The notes beneath the pieces are model-generated. The model was not told the DNA's origin. It saw only the letters and a list, made by a program, of their open reading frames with translations, and ran no database searches. The position numbers and the translations under genes were made by a program. Below are positions 8,121 to 16,346 of a DNA stretch of 47,611 nt, one piece after another. Positions within the stretch are counted from its first letter, which is position 1, and every line of letters begins with the position of its first letter. The stretch comes from an uncultured Eggerthellaceae bacterium (GTDB taxonomy: Bacteria; Actinomycetota; Coriobacteriia; Coriobacteriales; Eggerthellaceae): assembly GCA_934668515.1 (NCBI GenBank), contig CAKUNS010000014.1:1-47611 (forward strand), in the 5' to 3' direction.

Positions 8121-8129
8121 TGCTAACAT
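8121..8129 (+). promoter_or_regulatory. Extended -10 promoter candidate for the infA leader
   Basis: TGCTAACAT is an extended -10 element (TG-N-TAACAT) with only a weak -35 (TTCATG at 8098-8103, 20 bases away). The predicted start is near 8135, which would give a leader of about 300 bases before infA. Confidence 0.45.
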
Positions 8130-8134
8130 ATCCA

Positions 8135-8439
8135 ATGCATGAAAGCCGACAAGGCGGCTTTAGGCGTGTTCTTATACGGGTTCCCGTTGCGCCGCAAAGA
8201 ATACCTGGCGGTCCCATGCCGTTCGAATACGAAACGCGTCCAGCGCGGAAGGCACTGAGGACTGCGCGATCTTTTGAGTCGCGCGCCTGACATGCAGGCA
8301 CCTCGAACCGTGTTCGCGAAAAGCGAAGAAGGACGGTTTGGGGATTTTGTGCGCTCACTTCCATTTTTCAAAATCTCGCTTTCTTCTCTGGTAAAATTCA
8401 CTATTGCTGCTTAATGACGATTTTCTTGAAGGAGCACTT
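8135..8439 (+). other. Structured leader region upstream of the alpha ribosomal operon
   Basis: The gap 8027-8439 (413 bases) between the methyltransferase and infA has no recognisable gene. It holds stem-loops: AAAGCCG/CGGCTTT (8142-8148 with 8155-8161) and GCGCGA/TCGCGC (8264-8269 with 8279-8284). A 51-codon open frame starts at 8135, but it has no visible ribosome site and a composition unlike a conserved protein. A second extended -10 (TGGTAAAAT, 8389-8397) sits 43 bases before infA. The region may be a ribosomal-protein autoregulatory leader or simply a spacer with two promoters. Confidence 0.4.
8389..8397 (+). promoter_or_regulatory. Proximal extended -10 promoter of infA
   Basis: TGGTAAAAT: TG dinucleotide, one base, then TAAAAT (8392-8397). 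A poor -35 (TTCAAA, 8367-8372) is 19 bases upstream. The position fits a short untranslated leader for the infA-rplQ operon. Confidence 0.55.
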
Positions 8440-8658
8440 TTGACGAAACAAGATGTCATCGAACTCGAGGGTACGGTCCTTGAGGCATTGCCCAACGCGA
8501 TGTTCAAAGTCGAACTCGAGAACGGCCACGAAATCTTGGCGCACATTTCCGGGAAGATGCGCATGCATTACATCAAAATCCTTCCTGGCGACAAGGTAAC
8601 CGTGGAGCTTTCCGTTTACGACCTCAACCGCGGTCGTATCACGTATCGCTTCAAGTAG
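8440..8658 (+). CDS. infA: Translation initiation factor IF-1
   Basis: A 72-residue single OB-fold protein that binds the ribosomal A site during initiation. KQDVIELEGTVLEALPNAMF and LAHISGKMRM are the invariant family segments, ending with the usual GRITYRFK. The TTG at 8440 is chosen because GGAG at 8431-8434 is correctly placed five bases upstream and the resulting length is exactly that of the family. An upstream in-frame start at 8404 would add 12 residues not found in IF-1. It heads the alpha-type operon. Confidence 0.96.
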   Translation: MTKQDVIELEGTVLEALPNAMFKVELENGHEILAHISGKMRMHYIKILPGDKVTVELSVYDLNRGRITYRFK

Positions 8659-8751
8659 GCTCCCAAGCGCGGCATCGATGGCCGCGCAAGGGCCTGGTTC
8701 GTTCTGGCAGGGTTGCAGCTGGAAGCGAATAGCCTCTCATCTTGAGTCGAG

Positions 8752-8780
8752 TGCTGCGTTCAGGAAGTCGGATCGCAGCA
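8752..8780 (+). other. Hairpin in the infA-rpmJ gap
   Basis: TGCTGCG (8752-8758) and CGCAGCA (8774-8780) form a seven-base stem within the 202-base gap between infA and rpmJ. A smaller GCGGC/GCCGC hairpin lies near 8673. No T-tract follows, so it is more likely a leader or processing structure than a terminator. Confidence 0.4.
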
Positions 8781-8860
8781 GCGCCTAAGCTCGAAATCAT
8801 CGGCAGCGGCTGGCCGTGTGAGATATACGGCAAGTATTGGAACACCGAAAGGAAGCAATT

Positions 8861-8974
8861 ATGAAGGTACGTCCTTCGGTCAAGAAGATGTGCGACAAGT
8901 GCAAGATCATTCGTCGCCATGGCACGGTTTACGTGATTTGCGAGAACCCGCGCCACAAACAGCGTCAAGGCTAG
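8861..8974 (+). CDS. rpmJ: Ribosomal protein bL36, zinc-binding form
   Basis: A 37-residue protein of the large ribosomal subunit. The zinc ligands Cys11, Cys14, Cys27 and His32 are all present, so this is the C+ (zinc-containing) paralogue. The start MKVRPSVKKMC is canonical. The ATG at 8861 has GAAAGGAAG upstream. It lies between infA and rpsM as in most alpha operons. Confidence 0.97.
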   Translation: MKVRPSVKKMCDKCKIIRRHGTVYVICENPRHKQRQG

Positions 8975-8990
8975 AAAGAGGAGATTGTAT

Positions 8991-9359
8991 ATGGCACGTC
9001 TTGTTGGTGTCGACCTTCCTCGCGACAAGCGCGTTGAGATCGGTTTGACCTACATTTACGGCATCGGTCTGACGACCTCCAAGAAGATCCTTGCAGAGAC
9101 CGGCGTCGATCCTGACGTTCGTTGCAACGATCTCACGGAAGACGATCTGACCAAGCTCCGCGATTACATCCAGAACAACCTCACCGTCGAGGGCGACCTG
9201 CATCGCGAGGTTTCTCAGAACATCAAGCGCCTTATGGATATCGGTTGCTACCGTGGTCTGCGTCATCGTCGTGGCCTGCCCGTCCGTGGCCAGCGCACTC
9301 ATACGAATGCACGCACTCGCAAGGGCCCGCGCAAGCAAATCGGCGGCAAGAAGAAGTAG
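8991..9359 (+). CDS. rpsM: Ribosomal protein uS13
   Basis: A 122-residue small-subunit head protein that contacts tRNA and forms intersubunit bridges. It starts MARLVGVDLPRDKRVEIGLT and contains the conserved YIYGIGLTTSKKIL helix-hairpin region and the basic tail GQRTHTNARTRKGPRK. The ATG at 8991 is preceded by AGAGGAG at 8977-8983; the in-frame TTG at 8985 lies too close to that site. Second ribosomal gene of the operon. Confidence 0.98.
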   Translation: MARLVGVDLPRDKRVEIGLTYIYGIGLTTSKKILAETGVDPDVRCNDLTEDDLTKLRDYIQNNLTVEGDLHREVSQNIKRLMDIGCYRGLRHRRGLPVRGQRTHTNARTRKGPRKQIGGKKK

Positions 9360-9372
9360 GGGTTAGCTGACA

Positions 9373-9771
<399 letters not shown>

Positions 9772-9787
9772 TTGAAAGGATAAGATT

Positions 9788-10381
9788 ATGGCAATTGACA
9801 GGACTCCGGTTCTGAAACGTTGCAGGCAGCTGGGCATCGATCCTGTGGTTATGGGTTACACCACCAAGGAATCCAAGCGTCAGCCGTCTCGCCGTCGTAA
9901 GGAAAGCGAATACGGACTTCAGCTGCGCGAGAAGCAGAAGGCTAAGTTCATCTACGGCGTTCTCGAGAAGCAGTTCCGTAGCTACTTCAAGCGCGCTAAG
10001 GCCCTCGAGGGCGTTACCGGTGAGAACTTGCTCACCATCCTCGAGACCCGCCTGGACAACGTCGTCTTCCGTCTGGGCTTCGCTCGCACCCGCAAGGAAG
10101 CTCGCCAGACCGTTACCCACGGCCACATCACCGTCAACGGCCGTCGCGTGGACGTTCCGTCCTACCGCGTCCGTCCCGGCGACCTGGTAGCCGTTGCTCC
10201 TAAGGCCAAGGACCTGCTCGTCATCAAGAGCGCCCTTGTCTCCAACGAGCGCGTCTCCGTGCCTGCTTGGCTGGAAGTCGACATCGAGAAACTTCAGGGC
10301 AGCGTTCTTGCTCTCCCGAAACGCGATCAGATCGATCTGGACATCAACGAACAGCTCATCGTCGAACTTTACTCGAAGTAA
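9788..10381 (+). CDS. rpsD: Ribosomal protein uS4, zinc-free form
   Basis: A 197-residue 30S assembly protein, a primary 16S rRNA binder and in many bacteria the autoregulator of this operon. The S4 RNA-binding domain spans about residues 88-150 (RLDNVVFRLGFARTRKEARQ, then HGHITVNGRRVDVPSYRVRPGD). The N-terminal region has only one Cys (12) in place of the four-Cys zinc motif of the C+ form, so this is a C- protein. AAAGGA lies just before the ATG at 9788. Confidence 0.98.
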   Translation: MAIDRTPVLKRCRQLGIDPVVMGYTTKESKRQPSRRRKESEYGLQLREKQKAKFIYGVLEKQFRSYFKRAKALEGVTGENLLTILETRLDNVVFRLGFARTRKEARQTVTHGHITVNGRRVDVPSYRVRPGDLVAVAPKAKDLLVIKSALVSNERVSVPAWLEVDIEKLQGSVLALPKRDQIDLDINEQLIVELYSK

Positions 10382-10412
10382 TCGCGCTACCGCTTAAGGA
10401 GGCTTGCAAAGC

Positions 10413-11363
10413 ATGACAGAGTTCATGAGGCCTACAGTTACAACAGAGGAAGTAAGCGACACCGTTGCTCGCTTCATCGTCGAGCCGCTCGAGCGCGGCT
10501 ATGGCAACACGCTTGGCAACTCTTTGCGTCGCGTCCTGCTCTCGTCTCTGGACGGTGCTAAGGCAACCGCTATCCAGATCGAGGGCGTGCAGCACGAGTT
10601 CACCACCGCCGAGGGCGTTATCGAGGACATCACCGACATCGTTCTGAACGTGAAAGGTCTTGTCTTCTCCGCTCTCAACGGCGATGTCGAGGAAGCCATC
10701 GCGCATGTGTCCGTCGAGGGCCCCTGCGTGGTGACCGGCGCCGATCTCGATGTTCCCACCGAGTTCACGCTGATCAATCCCGAGCACGTCATCGCAACTG
10801 TTGCCGATGGCGGTCAGTTCGATATGTCCATCCGCATTGGTGTCGGCCGCGGTTACGTCCCGGCCGATCACAACAAGCGTTCCGAGGACCCCATCGGCAT
10901 CATCCATGTCGACTCGCTGTTCTCCCCGGTTCGCCGTTGCACGATGAACGTCACCAACACCCGTGTCGGTCAGCGCACCGACTACGACAAGCTTGTGCTT
11001 GAGGTCGAGACGGACGGTTCTGTCGACCCGACCGACGCTGTTCTGCGTGCCGTCAACATCGTCAACCAGTACATGGGCGCGTTCTTGGCTCTCGGCGAGG
11101 CCGAAGGTGAAGAGGAAATCGAGGTTCCCTCTATCTTCGCTCCCGAGGATCAGGAGACGAACGCTGAGCTTGACAAGCAGATCGAGGATCTGGACCTTTC
11201 GGTTCGCTCCTACAACTGCTTGAAGCGTGCCGGTATCCATTCCGTGCGCCAGCTGGTCGAATTCTCCGAGAACGACCTGCTGAACATCAGGAACTTCGGT
11301 GCGAAGTCCATTGAGGAAGTCAAGGACAAGCTCATTTCGATGGGTTTGAATCTGAAGCTTTAA
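10413..11363 (+). CDS. rpoA: RNA polymerase alpha subunit
   Basis: A 316-residue scaffold subunit of RNA polymerase. The N-terminal assembly domain includes FIVEPLERGYGNTLGNSLRR, and the C-terminal domain (about 245-316) includes LDLSVRSYNCLKRAGIHSV, which binds UP elements and activators. The ATG at 10413 has AAGGAGG (10396-10402) ten bases upstream; a TTG at 10404 is too close to that site to be used. It is followed 29 bases later by rplQ. Confidence 0.98.
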   Translation: MTEFMRPTVTTEEVSDTVARFIVEPLERGYGNTLGNSLRRVLLSSLDGAKATAIQIEGVQHEFTTAEGVIEDITDIVLNVKGLVFSALNGDVEEAIAHVSVEGPCVVTGADLDVPTEFTLINPEHVIATVADGGQFDMSIRIGVGRGYVPADHNKRSEDPIGIIHVDSLFSPVRRCTMNVTNTRVGQRTDYDKLVLEVETDGSVDPTDAVLRAVNIVNQYMGAFLALGEAEGEEEIEVPSIFAPEDQETNAELDKQIEDLDLSVRSYNCLKRAGIHSVRQLVEFSENDLLNIRNFGAKSIEEVKDKLISMGLNLKL

Positions 11364-11392
11364 TCTGGCTTTAGGTATAGGAGAAAAAGACA

Positions 11393-11920
11393 ATGAGGCA
11401 CAATTACAAGGGCCGTAAGCTGGGTACCGACTCCAGCCATACGCGTGCTATGAAGCGTAGCCTGGTCAGCGCGCTTCTTTACAACGACCGTATCAAGACG
11501 ACCGAGCCGCGCGCTAAGGAAATCCGCGCCGACGTCGATCGCATCATCACCTGGGCTAAGAAGGGCGACCTTCATTCCCGTCGTCTTGCCATCGCTTGGC
11601 TTGGCAACGACAAGGAACTGGTCCGCGAGGTCTTCGAGAAGGTCGAGCAGGGCATGTTCGCCGATCGTCAGGGCGGCTACACCCGCATCATGAAGCTCGG
11701 CAACCGCAAGGGCGACAACGCCCCCATGGTCATCATGGAGCTCTGCACCGAGCCCGTCGCCAAGAAGGCTGAGAAGGCTGCTCCTAAGAAGGTTCAGCCC
11801 AAGAAGGTCGAGGCTGAAGAGGTCAAGGCTGAGGCCGAGACCGAGGAAGTCGCCGAGGCTGTCGAGGAGCTCGCCGCTGAGGTTGAGGCCGAGGCTACCG
11901 AGGAGAAGAAGGCCGAGTAA
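11393..11920 (+). CDS. rplQ: Ribosomal protein bL17 with long charged C-terminal tail
   Basis: The first 117 or so residues are a normal bL17 (MRHNYKGRKLGTDSSHTRAM, TTEPRAKEIR, RQGGYTRIMKLGNRKGDNAPM) that binds 23S rRNA near the tunnel exit. The remaining 58 residues are a Lys/Glu/Ala-rich, low-complexity tail with no predicted fold. Similar acidic-basic extensions occur on actinobacterial ribosomal proteins, but this one makes the protein about half as long again as the family norm. It is the last gene of the operon, with a strong terminator about 27 bases after the stop. Confidence 0.97.
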   Translation: MRHNYKGRKLGTDSSHTRAMKRSLVSALLYNDRIKTTEPRAKEIRADVDRIITWAKKGDLHSRRLAIAWLGNDKELVREVFEKVEQGMFADRQGGYTRIMKLGNRKGDNAPMVIMELCTEPVAKKAEKAAPKKVQPKKVEAEEVKAEAETEEVAEAVEELAAEVEAEATEEKKAE

Positions 11921-11947
11921 TCGGACTTATCTTCAAAGCTTGTTTTG

Positions 11948-11977
11948 AAAGGGAACCGTAAGGTTCCCTTTCTTTTT
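11948..11977 (+). terminator. Terminator of the alpha ribosomal operon
   Basis: AAAGGGAACC (11948-11957), GTAA loop, GGTTCCCTTT (11962-11971), then TCTTTTT. A perfect 10-bp stem with a T-tract. Confidence 0.93.
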
Positions 11978-12030
11978 ATGTTCGACCGATCATTTTCCAT
12001 TGCGGGCATGGCATATGGGATACTCGCTCT

Positions 12031-12792
12031 ATGAATTCAGCAGCTTCGTTATATATCGCTCGAAACACCCCGATTCACGCATGCGATGCGCGCGTGAAGG
12101 TTCTTTTGCTGCTTGCGTACACCGTTGCGATATTCTTCGCCGATACGCTTGTGGGCGTGTCGCTCTTTGCGGTGTGTGCTGTGGTGGCCGCTGGGGTTGG
12201 TGGGATTCCGGTCCGTAGGCTTTCGGTTCTTCTTATCCCCGTCGCGTTCCTGTCCTTGTTCGCGGTTTTTTTCAATGCGATCAATGTCGACGCCGCTTCG
12301 GAAGGTCTTCTTATTGGTGGGATTAGCGCGGTGCGTATGATGTCGCTTGCCGTTGCAAGTTTCGTGGTGTGCTTCACCACTACCTCAACCGATTTGGTTC
12401 AGGCGTTTTCTTGGTTGCTGTTTCCGTTGGCGCGTGTGGGTGTCCCGGTAGGAGATATCGCTTTGGTTCTGTCGCTCGCGCTTCGCTTCATCCCCATGGT
12501 GTTCGAGGAGCTTGCCCGCATGCGTGATGCGCAGGCATCTCGCGGGGCACCCTTTTCTTCGGGGCCTGTGATCAGCCGCATTAGGGCGTGGGGAGCGGTT
12601 TTCGTTCCCCTGTTCGTTGGTTTGTTCAGGCGAGCCGACCGAATCGCCATCGCCATGGATTCGCGCTGTTATGGCGCTGCGGAAACTACCGTCAAGCGCG
12701 CTTCACTTTCGGTTCGTGACTTCTCGGCGTTGTCTTTTGCGCTGCTATCGGCAGGAATCGTCCTGTTCGTTGTAGTGGCTCTGCTGCTTTAG
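12031..12792 (+). CDS. ecfT: ECF transporter transmembrane (T) component
   Basis: A 253-residue membrane protein that couples ATPases to vitamin- or metal-binding S components in energy-coupling-factor transporters. It has about five to six hydrophobic segments, then the cytoplasmic coupling helices with ASRG (169-172) and SRCYG (211-215), which correspond to the two Ala-Arg-Gly-type motifs. Many genomes place ecfA1-ecfA2-ecfT directly after rplQ; here only the T subunit is present and no ATPase gene is in the window. The ribosome-binding site is weak (GGGAT). Its dedicated partners and substrate are unknown from this sequence. Confidence 0.85.
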   Translation: MNSAASLYIARNTPIHACDARVKVLLLLAYTVAIFFADTLVGVSLFAVCAVVAAGVGGIPVRRLSVLLIPVAFLSLFAVFFNAINVDAASEGLLIGGISAVRMMSLAVASFVVCFTTTSTDLVQAFSWLLFPLARVGVPVGDIALVLSLALRFIPMVFEELARMRDAQASRGAPFSSGPVISRIRAWGAVFVPLFVGLFRRADRIAIAMDSRCYGAAETTVKRASLSVRDFSALSFALLSAGIVLFVVVALLL

Positions 12793-12917
12793 ATGCTAAG
12801 GTGCCTTGCCGTCCACTCCTTAGACCCCCGTCCACCGCGCTGGCGTGATATCATTGAAGTGTTGTGCATCTTTGTTATGCGCTTCAAATTGAAACTAGTT
12901 TGTCTGAGGAGGCAACA

Positions 12918-14207
12918 ATGAGCATCATCCTTGATGTTTATGGTCGCGAGGTTCTCGATTCGCGCGGCAACCCCACGGTTGAGGTCGAGGTCATCCTTGA
13001 CGACGGCGCTATGGGTCGCGCAATCGTTCCTTCCGGCGCATCGACGGGCGCCTTCGAAGCTGTCGAGCTTCGTGACGGCGACAAGGATCGCTATCTTGGC
13101 AAGGGCGTGCTGAACGCTGTCGACTTCGTTAATACCGAGATCGCCGACGTTCTGTACGACATGGACGCAACCGACCAGCGCGCTATCGACGAGGCCATGA
13201 TCGAGGCTGATGGCACCGAGAACAAGGGCAAGTTCGGCGCTAACGCCATCTTGGGCGCTTCCCTGGCAGTTGCTCGTGCCGCCTCTCAGTCGTCCGAGCT
13301 CCCTCTGTACAAGTACGTGGGCGGCCCGAACGCTCATCTTCTGCCCACCCCGATGATGAACATCCTCAACGGCGGCGCTCATGCCGACAACAACGTTGAC
13401 TTCCAGGAGTTCATGATCATGCCCGTCGGTGCCGAGTCCTTCGCCGAGGCTCTTCGCTGGTGTGCAGAGATCTACCACACTCTGAAGAAGGTTCTTCACG
13501 ACGCTGACCTTGGCGGCGGCGTTGGTGACGAGGGTGGCTTCGCTCCCAACTTCACCAAGAATTCCGAGCCGCTCGAGTACATCGTCAAGGCTTGCGAGGC
13601 TGCCGGTTATGTTCCCGGTAAGGACATCATGTTCGCCATGGACCCCGCTTCCACTGAGTTCTACAACGTCGAAACCGGCAAGTACGAGCTGAAGGGCGAG
13701 GGCCGCGAGCTTACCAGCGCCGAAATGGTCGACTACTGGGAGGCCCTGGTCAACGAGTTCCCGATCATCTCCATCGAGGATGGCATGGCCGAGGAAGACT
13801 GGGATGGCTGGAAGATGCTCACCGATCGCATCGGCGACCGCGTGCAGCTGGTTGGCGACGACCTGTTCGTCACCAATTCCAAGCGTCTGAAGAAGGGCAT
13901 CGAGCTTGGTTGCGCTAACGCAATCCTGATCAAGGTCAATCAGATCGGCTCCCTTACCGAAACCCTCGAGGCTATGGAGATGGCAAAGCAGGCCGGTTAC
14001 ACCTGCATCGTCAGTCATCGTTCCGGCGAGACCGAGGACACCACCATTGCCGATCTGTCCGTTGCCACCAACGCAGGTCAGATCAAGACCGGTGCTCCGT
14101 GCCGCTCCGACCGTGTTGCCAAGTACAACCAGCTTCTTCGCATTGAGGAGGATCTGGGCAGCCAGGCTCGTTACGCTGGCCGCGACGCGTTCTACAACCT
14201 GCGCTAA
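12918..14207 (+). CDS. eno: Enolase
   Basis: A 429-residue glycolytic enzyme interconverting 2-phosphoglycerate and phosphoenolpyruvate. The N-terminal REVLDSRGNPTVEVEV, the metal ligand region SIEDGMAEEDW, the catalytic ILIKVNQIGSLTE signature and SHRSGETEDTTIADL are all present. The ATG at 12918 has GAGGAGG (12906-12912) upstream; an in-frame ATG at 12864 would add 18 non-conserved residues without a ribosome site. It is a single gene with its own terminator. A possible promoter lies in 12850-12880, but I cannot place the boxes reliably. Confidence 0.98.
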   Translation: MSIILDVYGREVLDSRGNPTVEVEVILDDGAMGRAIVPSGASTGAFEAVELRDGDKDRYLGKGVLNAVDFVNTEIADVLYDMDATDQRAIDEAMIEADGTENKGKFGANAILGASLAVARAASQSSELPLYKYVGGPNAHLLPTPMMNILNGGAHADNNVDFQEFMIMPVGAESFAEALRWCAEIYHTLKKVLHDADLGGGVGDEGGFAPNFTKNSEPLEYIVKACEAAGYVPGKDIMFAMDPASTEFYNVETGKYELKGEGRELTSAEMVDYWEALVNEFPIISIEDGMAEEDWDGWKMLTDRIGDRVQLVGDDLFVTNSKRLKKGIELGCANAILIKVNQIGSLTETLEAMEMAKQAGYTCIVSHRSGETEDTTIADLSVATNAGQIKTGAPCRSDRVAKYNQLLRIEEDLGSQARYAGRDAFYNLR

Positions 14208-14248
14208 AGGTTGCGTTGGTCGCGTATTCGCTGATCAAACTGTTTATG

Positions 14249-14281
14249 CGCCGTCATCCTTCGGGATGGCGGCGTTTTTTC
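14249..14281 (+). terminator. Terminator of eno
   Basis: An 11-bp stem CGCCGTCATCC / GGATGGCGGCG with a TTCG tetraloop is followed by TTTTTT. Confidence 0.93.
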
Positions 14282-14394
14282 GTGTAACGAAACGTCGCAG
14301 ACCGAATTTTCTTTAACCTCGGCTGGAGAGCGCGAGGTTTGAACGCAGTCCTCAGGTATGATCATTCGGCAGACTAATCAAGAGAGGGGAAGAC

Positions 14395-15114
14395 ATGCGA
14401 GTCGAGCTTTTGTACCACACTCCCAATCCCGAGCGAGCCATCGCCACGGCCGCGCGTTTGTGCTATGCGCCCATCGGCGCCTCCGAGCTGATGGAGGACA
14501 TGCCCACGAAGCGCATGTACAGCGTGCTTTCCACGGTTCTTACCGGCGGCCACTTCTCGACCCTCGAGCATGCTTCCTTCACGTTCGCCCTTGAGGGTGT
14601 TTCGCGCACGCTTACGCATCAGCTCGTTCGTCACCGTCTGGCAAGCTACGAGCAGCAGAGCCAGCGTTATGTTAAGTACAAGGACGGCATCGAGGTTATC
14701 AAACCGCCCACAATCGCCGCTAACGAAGAGGCCTCTGCTCGCTTCGATGCGCTTATCGCCGACATTCAGAAGGCCTACGAGGACTTCATGGAGGTGGGCA
14801 TCCCTGCTGAGGACGCGCGTTACGTTCTGCCGAATGCAACCGAAACCAAGCTCATCATGACCATGAACGCTCGCGAACTGCGTCATTTCTTCGATATCCG
14901 CTGCTGCAACCGTGCGCAGTGGGAGATTCGCGAGATGGCATGGAAGACGCTCGAGCTGGTTCGCCCCATCGCGCCATACGTATTTTGCGATGCTGGTCCC
15001 GGATGCGTCCGCGGCGGCTGCCCCGAAGGTAAAATGTGCTGCGGCAATCCTTATCCGAAGGTTCAGTTGCCTTCGGCTGAGGAGATGACGGCACGCGTCG
15101 AGGCTGACGAATAA
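14395..15114 (+). CDS. thyX: FAD-dependent thymidylate synthase ThyX
   Basis: A 239-residue flavin-dependent enzyme that makes dTMP from dUMP with methylenetetrahydrofolate and NADPH. The ThyX motif RHRxxSxxxxSxR is exact at residues 79-91 (RHRLASYEQQSQR). Residues 195-225 form a Cys-rich C-terminal tail (seven or so Cys around CVRGGCPEGKMCC) of a type seen in some ThyX proteins and probably structural or metal-binding. GAGGGG precedes the ATG. A TATGAT box at 14357-14362 could be its -10, but no good -35 is visible. It is followed 50 bases later by the DUF1385 gene, in a probable operon with trmB. Confidence 0.95.
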   Translation: MRVELLYHTPNPERAIATAARLCYAPIGASELMEDMPTKRMYSVLSTVLTGGHFSTLEHASFTFALEGVSRTLTHQLVRHRLASYEQQSQRYVKYKDGIEVIKPPTIAANEEASARFDALIADIQKAYEDFMEVGIPAEDARYVLPNATETKLIMTMNARELRHFFDIRCCNRAQWEIREMAWKTLELVRPIAPYVFCDAGPGCVRGGCPEGKMCCGNPYPKVQLPSAEEMTARVEADE

Positions 15115-15164
15115 TCCCAAAGCCAGATGCGGCATTTCCCGAATTCGAAACAGGAAGCAGTTCC

Positions 15165-16346
15165 GTGTCTGAAAAGAAAAACGATCTTTCACGGGCGTTT
15201 TCGGAAGATGGCGCCCTGAAAACACACATCGGCGGTCAGGCGCTCCTTGAGGGCGTCATGATGCGCGGCAAGTTCAACTGGGCTGTCGCTGTGCGGCAGC
15301 CCAACGACGTCATTTATACGGAAGAGCACGATCTTGCCAGCGGCAAGAAAAAGAACGGCTGGCTGTACTGGCCGATTGTTCGCGGCTGCCGTGCGTTCGT
15401 TGAATCTTTGGTGCTGGGCTATAAGGCTCTGAGCGTTGCCGTCGAGCATGCGTTTGTAGATGCCGAGCCGGCTCTGGAAGAGCCGAGCGACAGCGTCCAA
15501 TCTATAGACGCCGACGCCGCCGAAGGTGCTTCCGCTGACGCCGAGCGCGCTTCCTCGGAAGCGCAGCGACAGCGTCCAGCTTTTAATGAAGCGCAGCGAC
15601 AGCGTCCGGTTTCAAACGAAGAGCCGAGCGACAGCGTCCAATCGCCAAACCCCGAACCGGCCCTCAGCAGTATGGAGATGGCGTTTTCGATGGGTCTCGG
15701 TCTTCTGCTGGGCGTCGTGTTGTTCGTGGTCGCGCCCGCGTTCATTACGAACCTCATCGTTGGCGAGTACGACTCGAACACGCTCGCGTGGAACGTCGTC
15801 GACGGCATTTTGCGCATTGCGGTCTTCGTCTTCTACATCTGGCTCATCGGCCGCATGGAAGACATCAAGCGCATGTTCGCCTATCACGGCGCCGAACATA
15901 AGACCATTCACTGCTATGAGCACGGTTTGCCTTTGACCCCTGAAAACGCTCGGCAGTTCCCGTGCCTGCATGTTCGTTGCGGCACGGCGTTCCTGATCAT
16001 GGTCATGATCATCGCGATTTTCATCTACACGGTCACGCCCTTGAACGCGCTTATCGCTGCGTGGGGCGTTCCTGATGGCGCCCCTAAGCTGGCGCTGGTC
16101 ATTCTGGTTCGCATTCTGCTGATGCCCGTCATTGCCGGTTTGGCGTACGAGGTCACGGTGCGTTGGGCGGGAACCCATCCCGAGATGGCTCTTGTTAAAG
16201 TTATCCTTTGGCCCGGTCTGCAAATGCAGCGCCTGACCACGCGCGAACCTGGCGACGCCGAGCTTGAGTGTGCCATTGCCGCCATGAAGCTTGTTCTTGA
16301 AAGGGAAGAGGCCGAGGCGCAGGCGGCTGCCGAGGTGGCTGAATGA
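15165..16346 (+). CDS. DUF1385 (YqhQ-like) membrane protein with repeat-expanded linker
   Basis: A 393-residue member of the uncharacterised DUF1385 family. The N-terminal IGGQALLEGVMMRGKFNWAV and the central AYHGAEHKTIHCYEHGLPLT blocks are the family signatures, with about four hydrophobic segments after residue 165. Between them (about 100-160) lies a low-complexity linker built from EEPSDSVQS and EAQRQRP units, encoded by four copies of one 13-base sequence read in two frames. The GTG at 15165 has AGGAAG about nine bases upstream. The gene overlaps trmB by ATGA. The function is unknown; the neighbouring thyX and trmB do not define it. Confidence 0.85.
   Translation: MSEKKNDLSRAFSEDGALKTHIGGQALLEGVMMRGKFNWAVAVRQPNDVIYTEEHDLASGKKKNGWLYWPIVRGCRAFVESLVLGYKALSVAVEHAFVDAEPALEEPSDSVQSIDADAAEGASADAERASSEAQRQRPAFNEAQRQRPVSNEEPSDSVQSPNPEPALSSMEMAFSMGLGLLLGVVLFVVAPAFITNLIVGEYDSNTLAWNVVDGILRIAVFVFYIWLIGRMEDIKRMFAYHGAEHKTIHCYEHGLPLTPENARQFPCLHVRCGTAFLIMVMIIAIFIYTVTPLNALIAAWGVPDGAPKLALVILVRILLMPVIAGLAYEVTVRWAGTHPEMALVKVILWPGLQMQRLTTREPGDAELECAIAAMKLVLEREEAEAQAAAEVAE
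15486..15639 (+). repeat. Four copies of a 13-base repeat read in two frames
   Basis: AGCGACAGCGTCC occurs at 15486-15498, 15565-15577, 15595-15607 and 15627-15639. Copies 1 and 4 have the left flank GAGCCG and are read as SDSVQ; copies 2 and 3 have GAAGCGC and are read as QRQRP. The frame difference shows that DNA identity, not protein sequence, is what the copies share. Confidence 0.9.

Noticed and set aside
8135..8290. 51-codon open frame in the infA leader
   Set aside because: It has no ribosome site, its start coincides with a hairpin, and I see no family resemblance; an untranslated leader is more likely.
8135..8439. Small stable RNAs (4.5S, 6S, tmRNA) in the gap before infA
   Set aside because: The conserved SRP tetraloop helix, 6S bubble and tmRNA tRNA-like ends are all absent.
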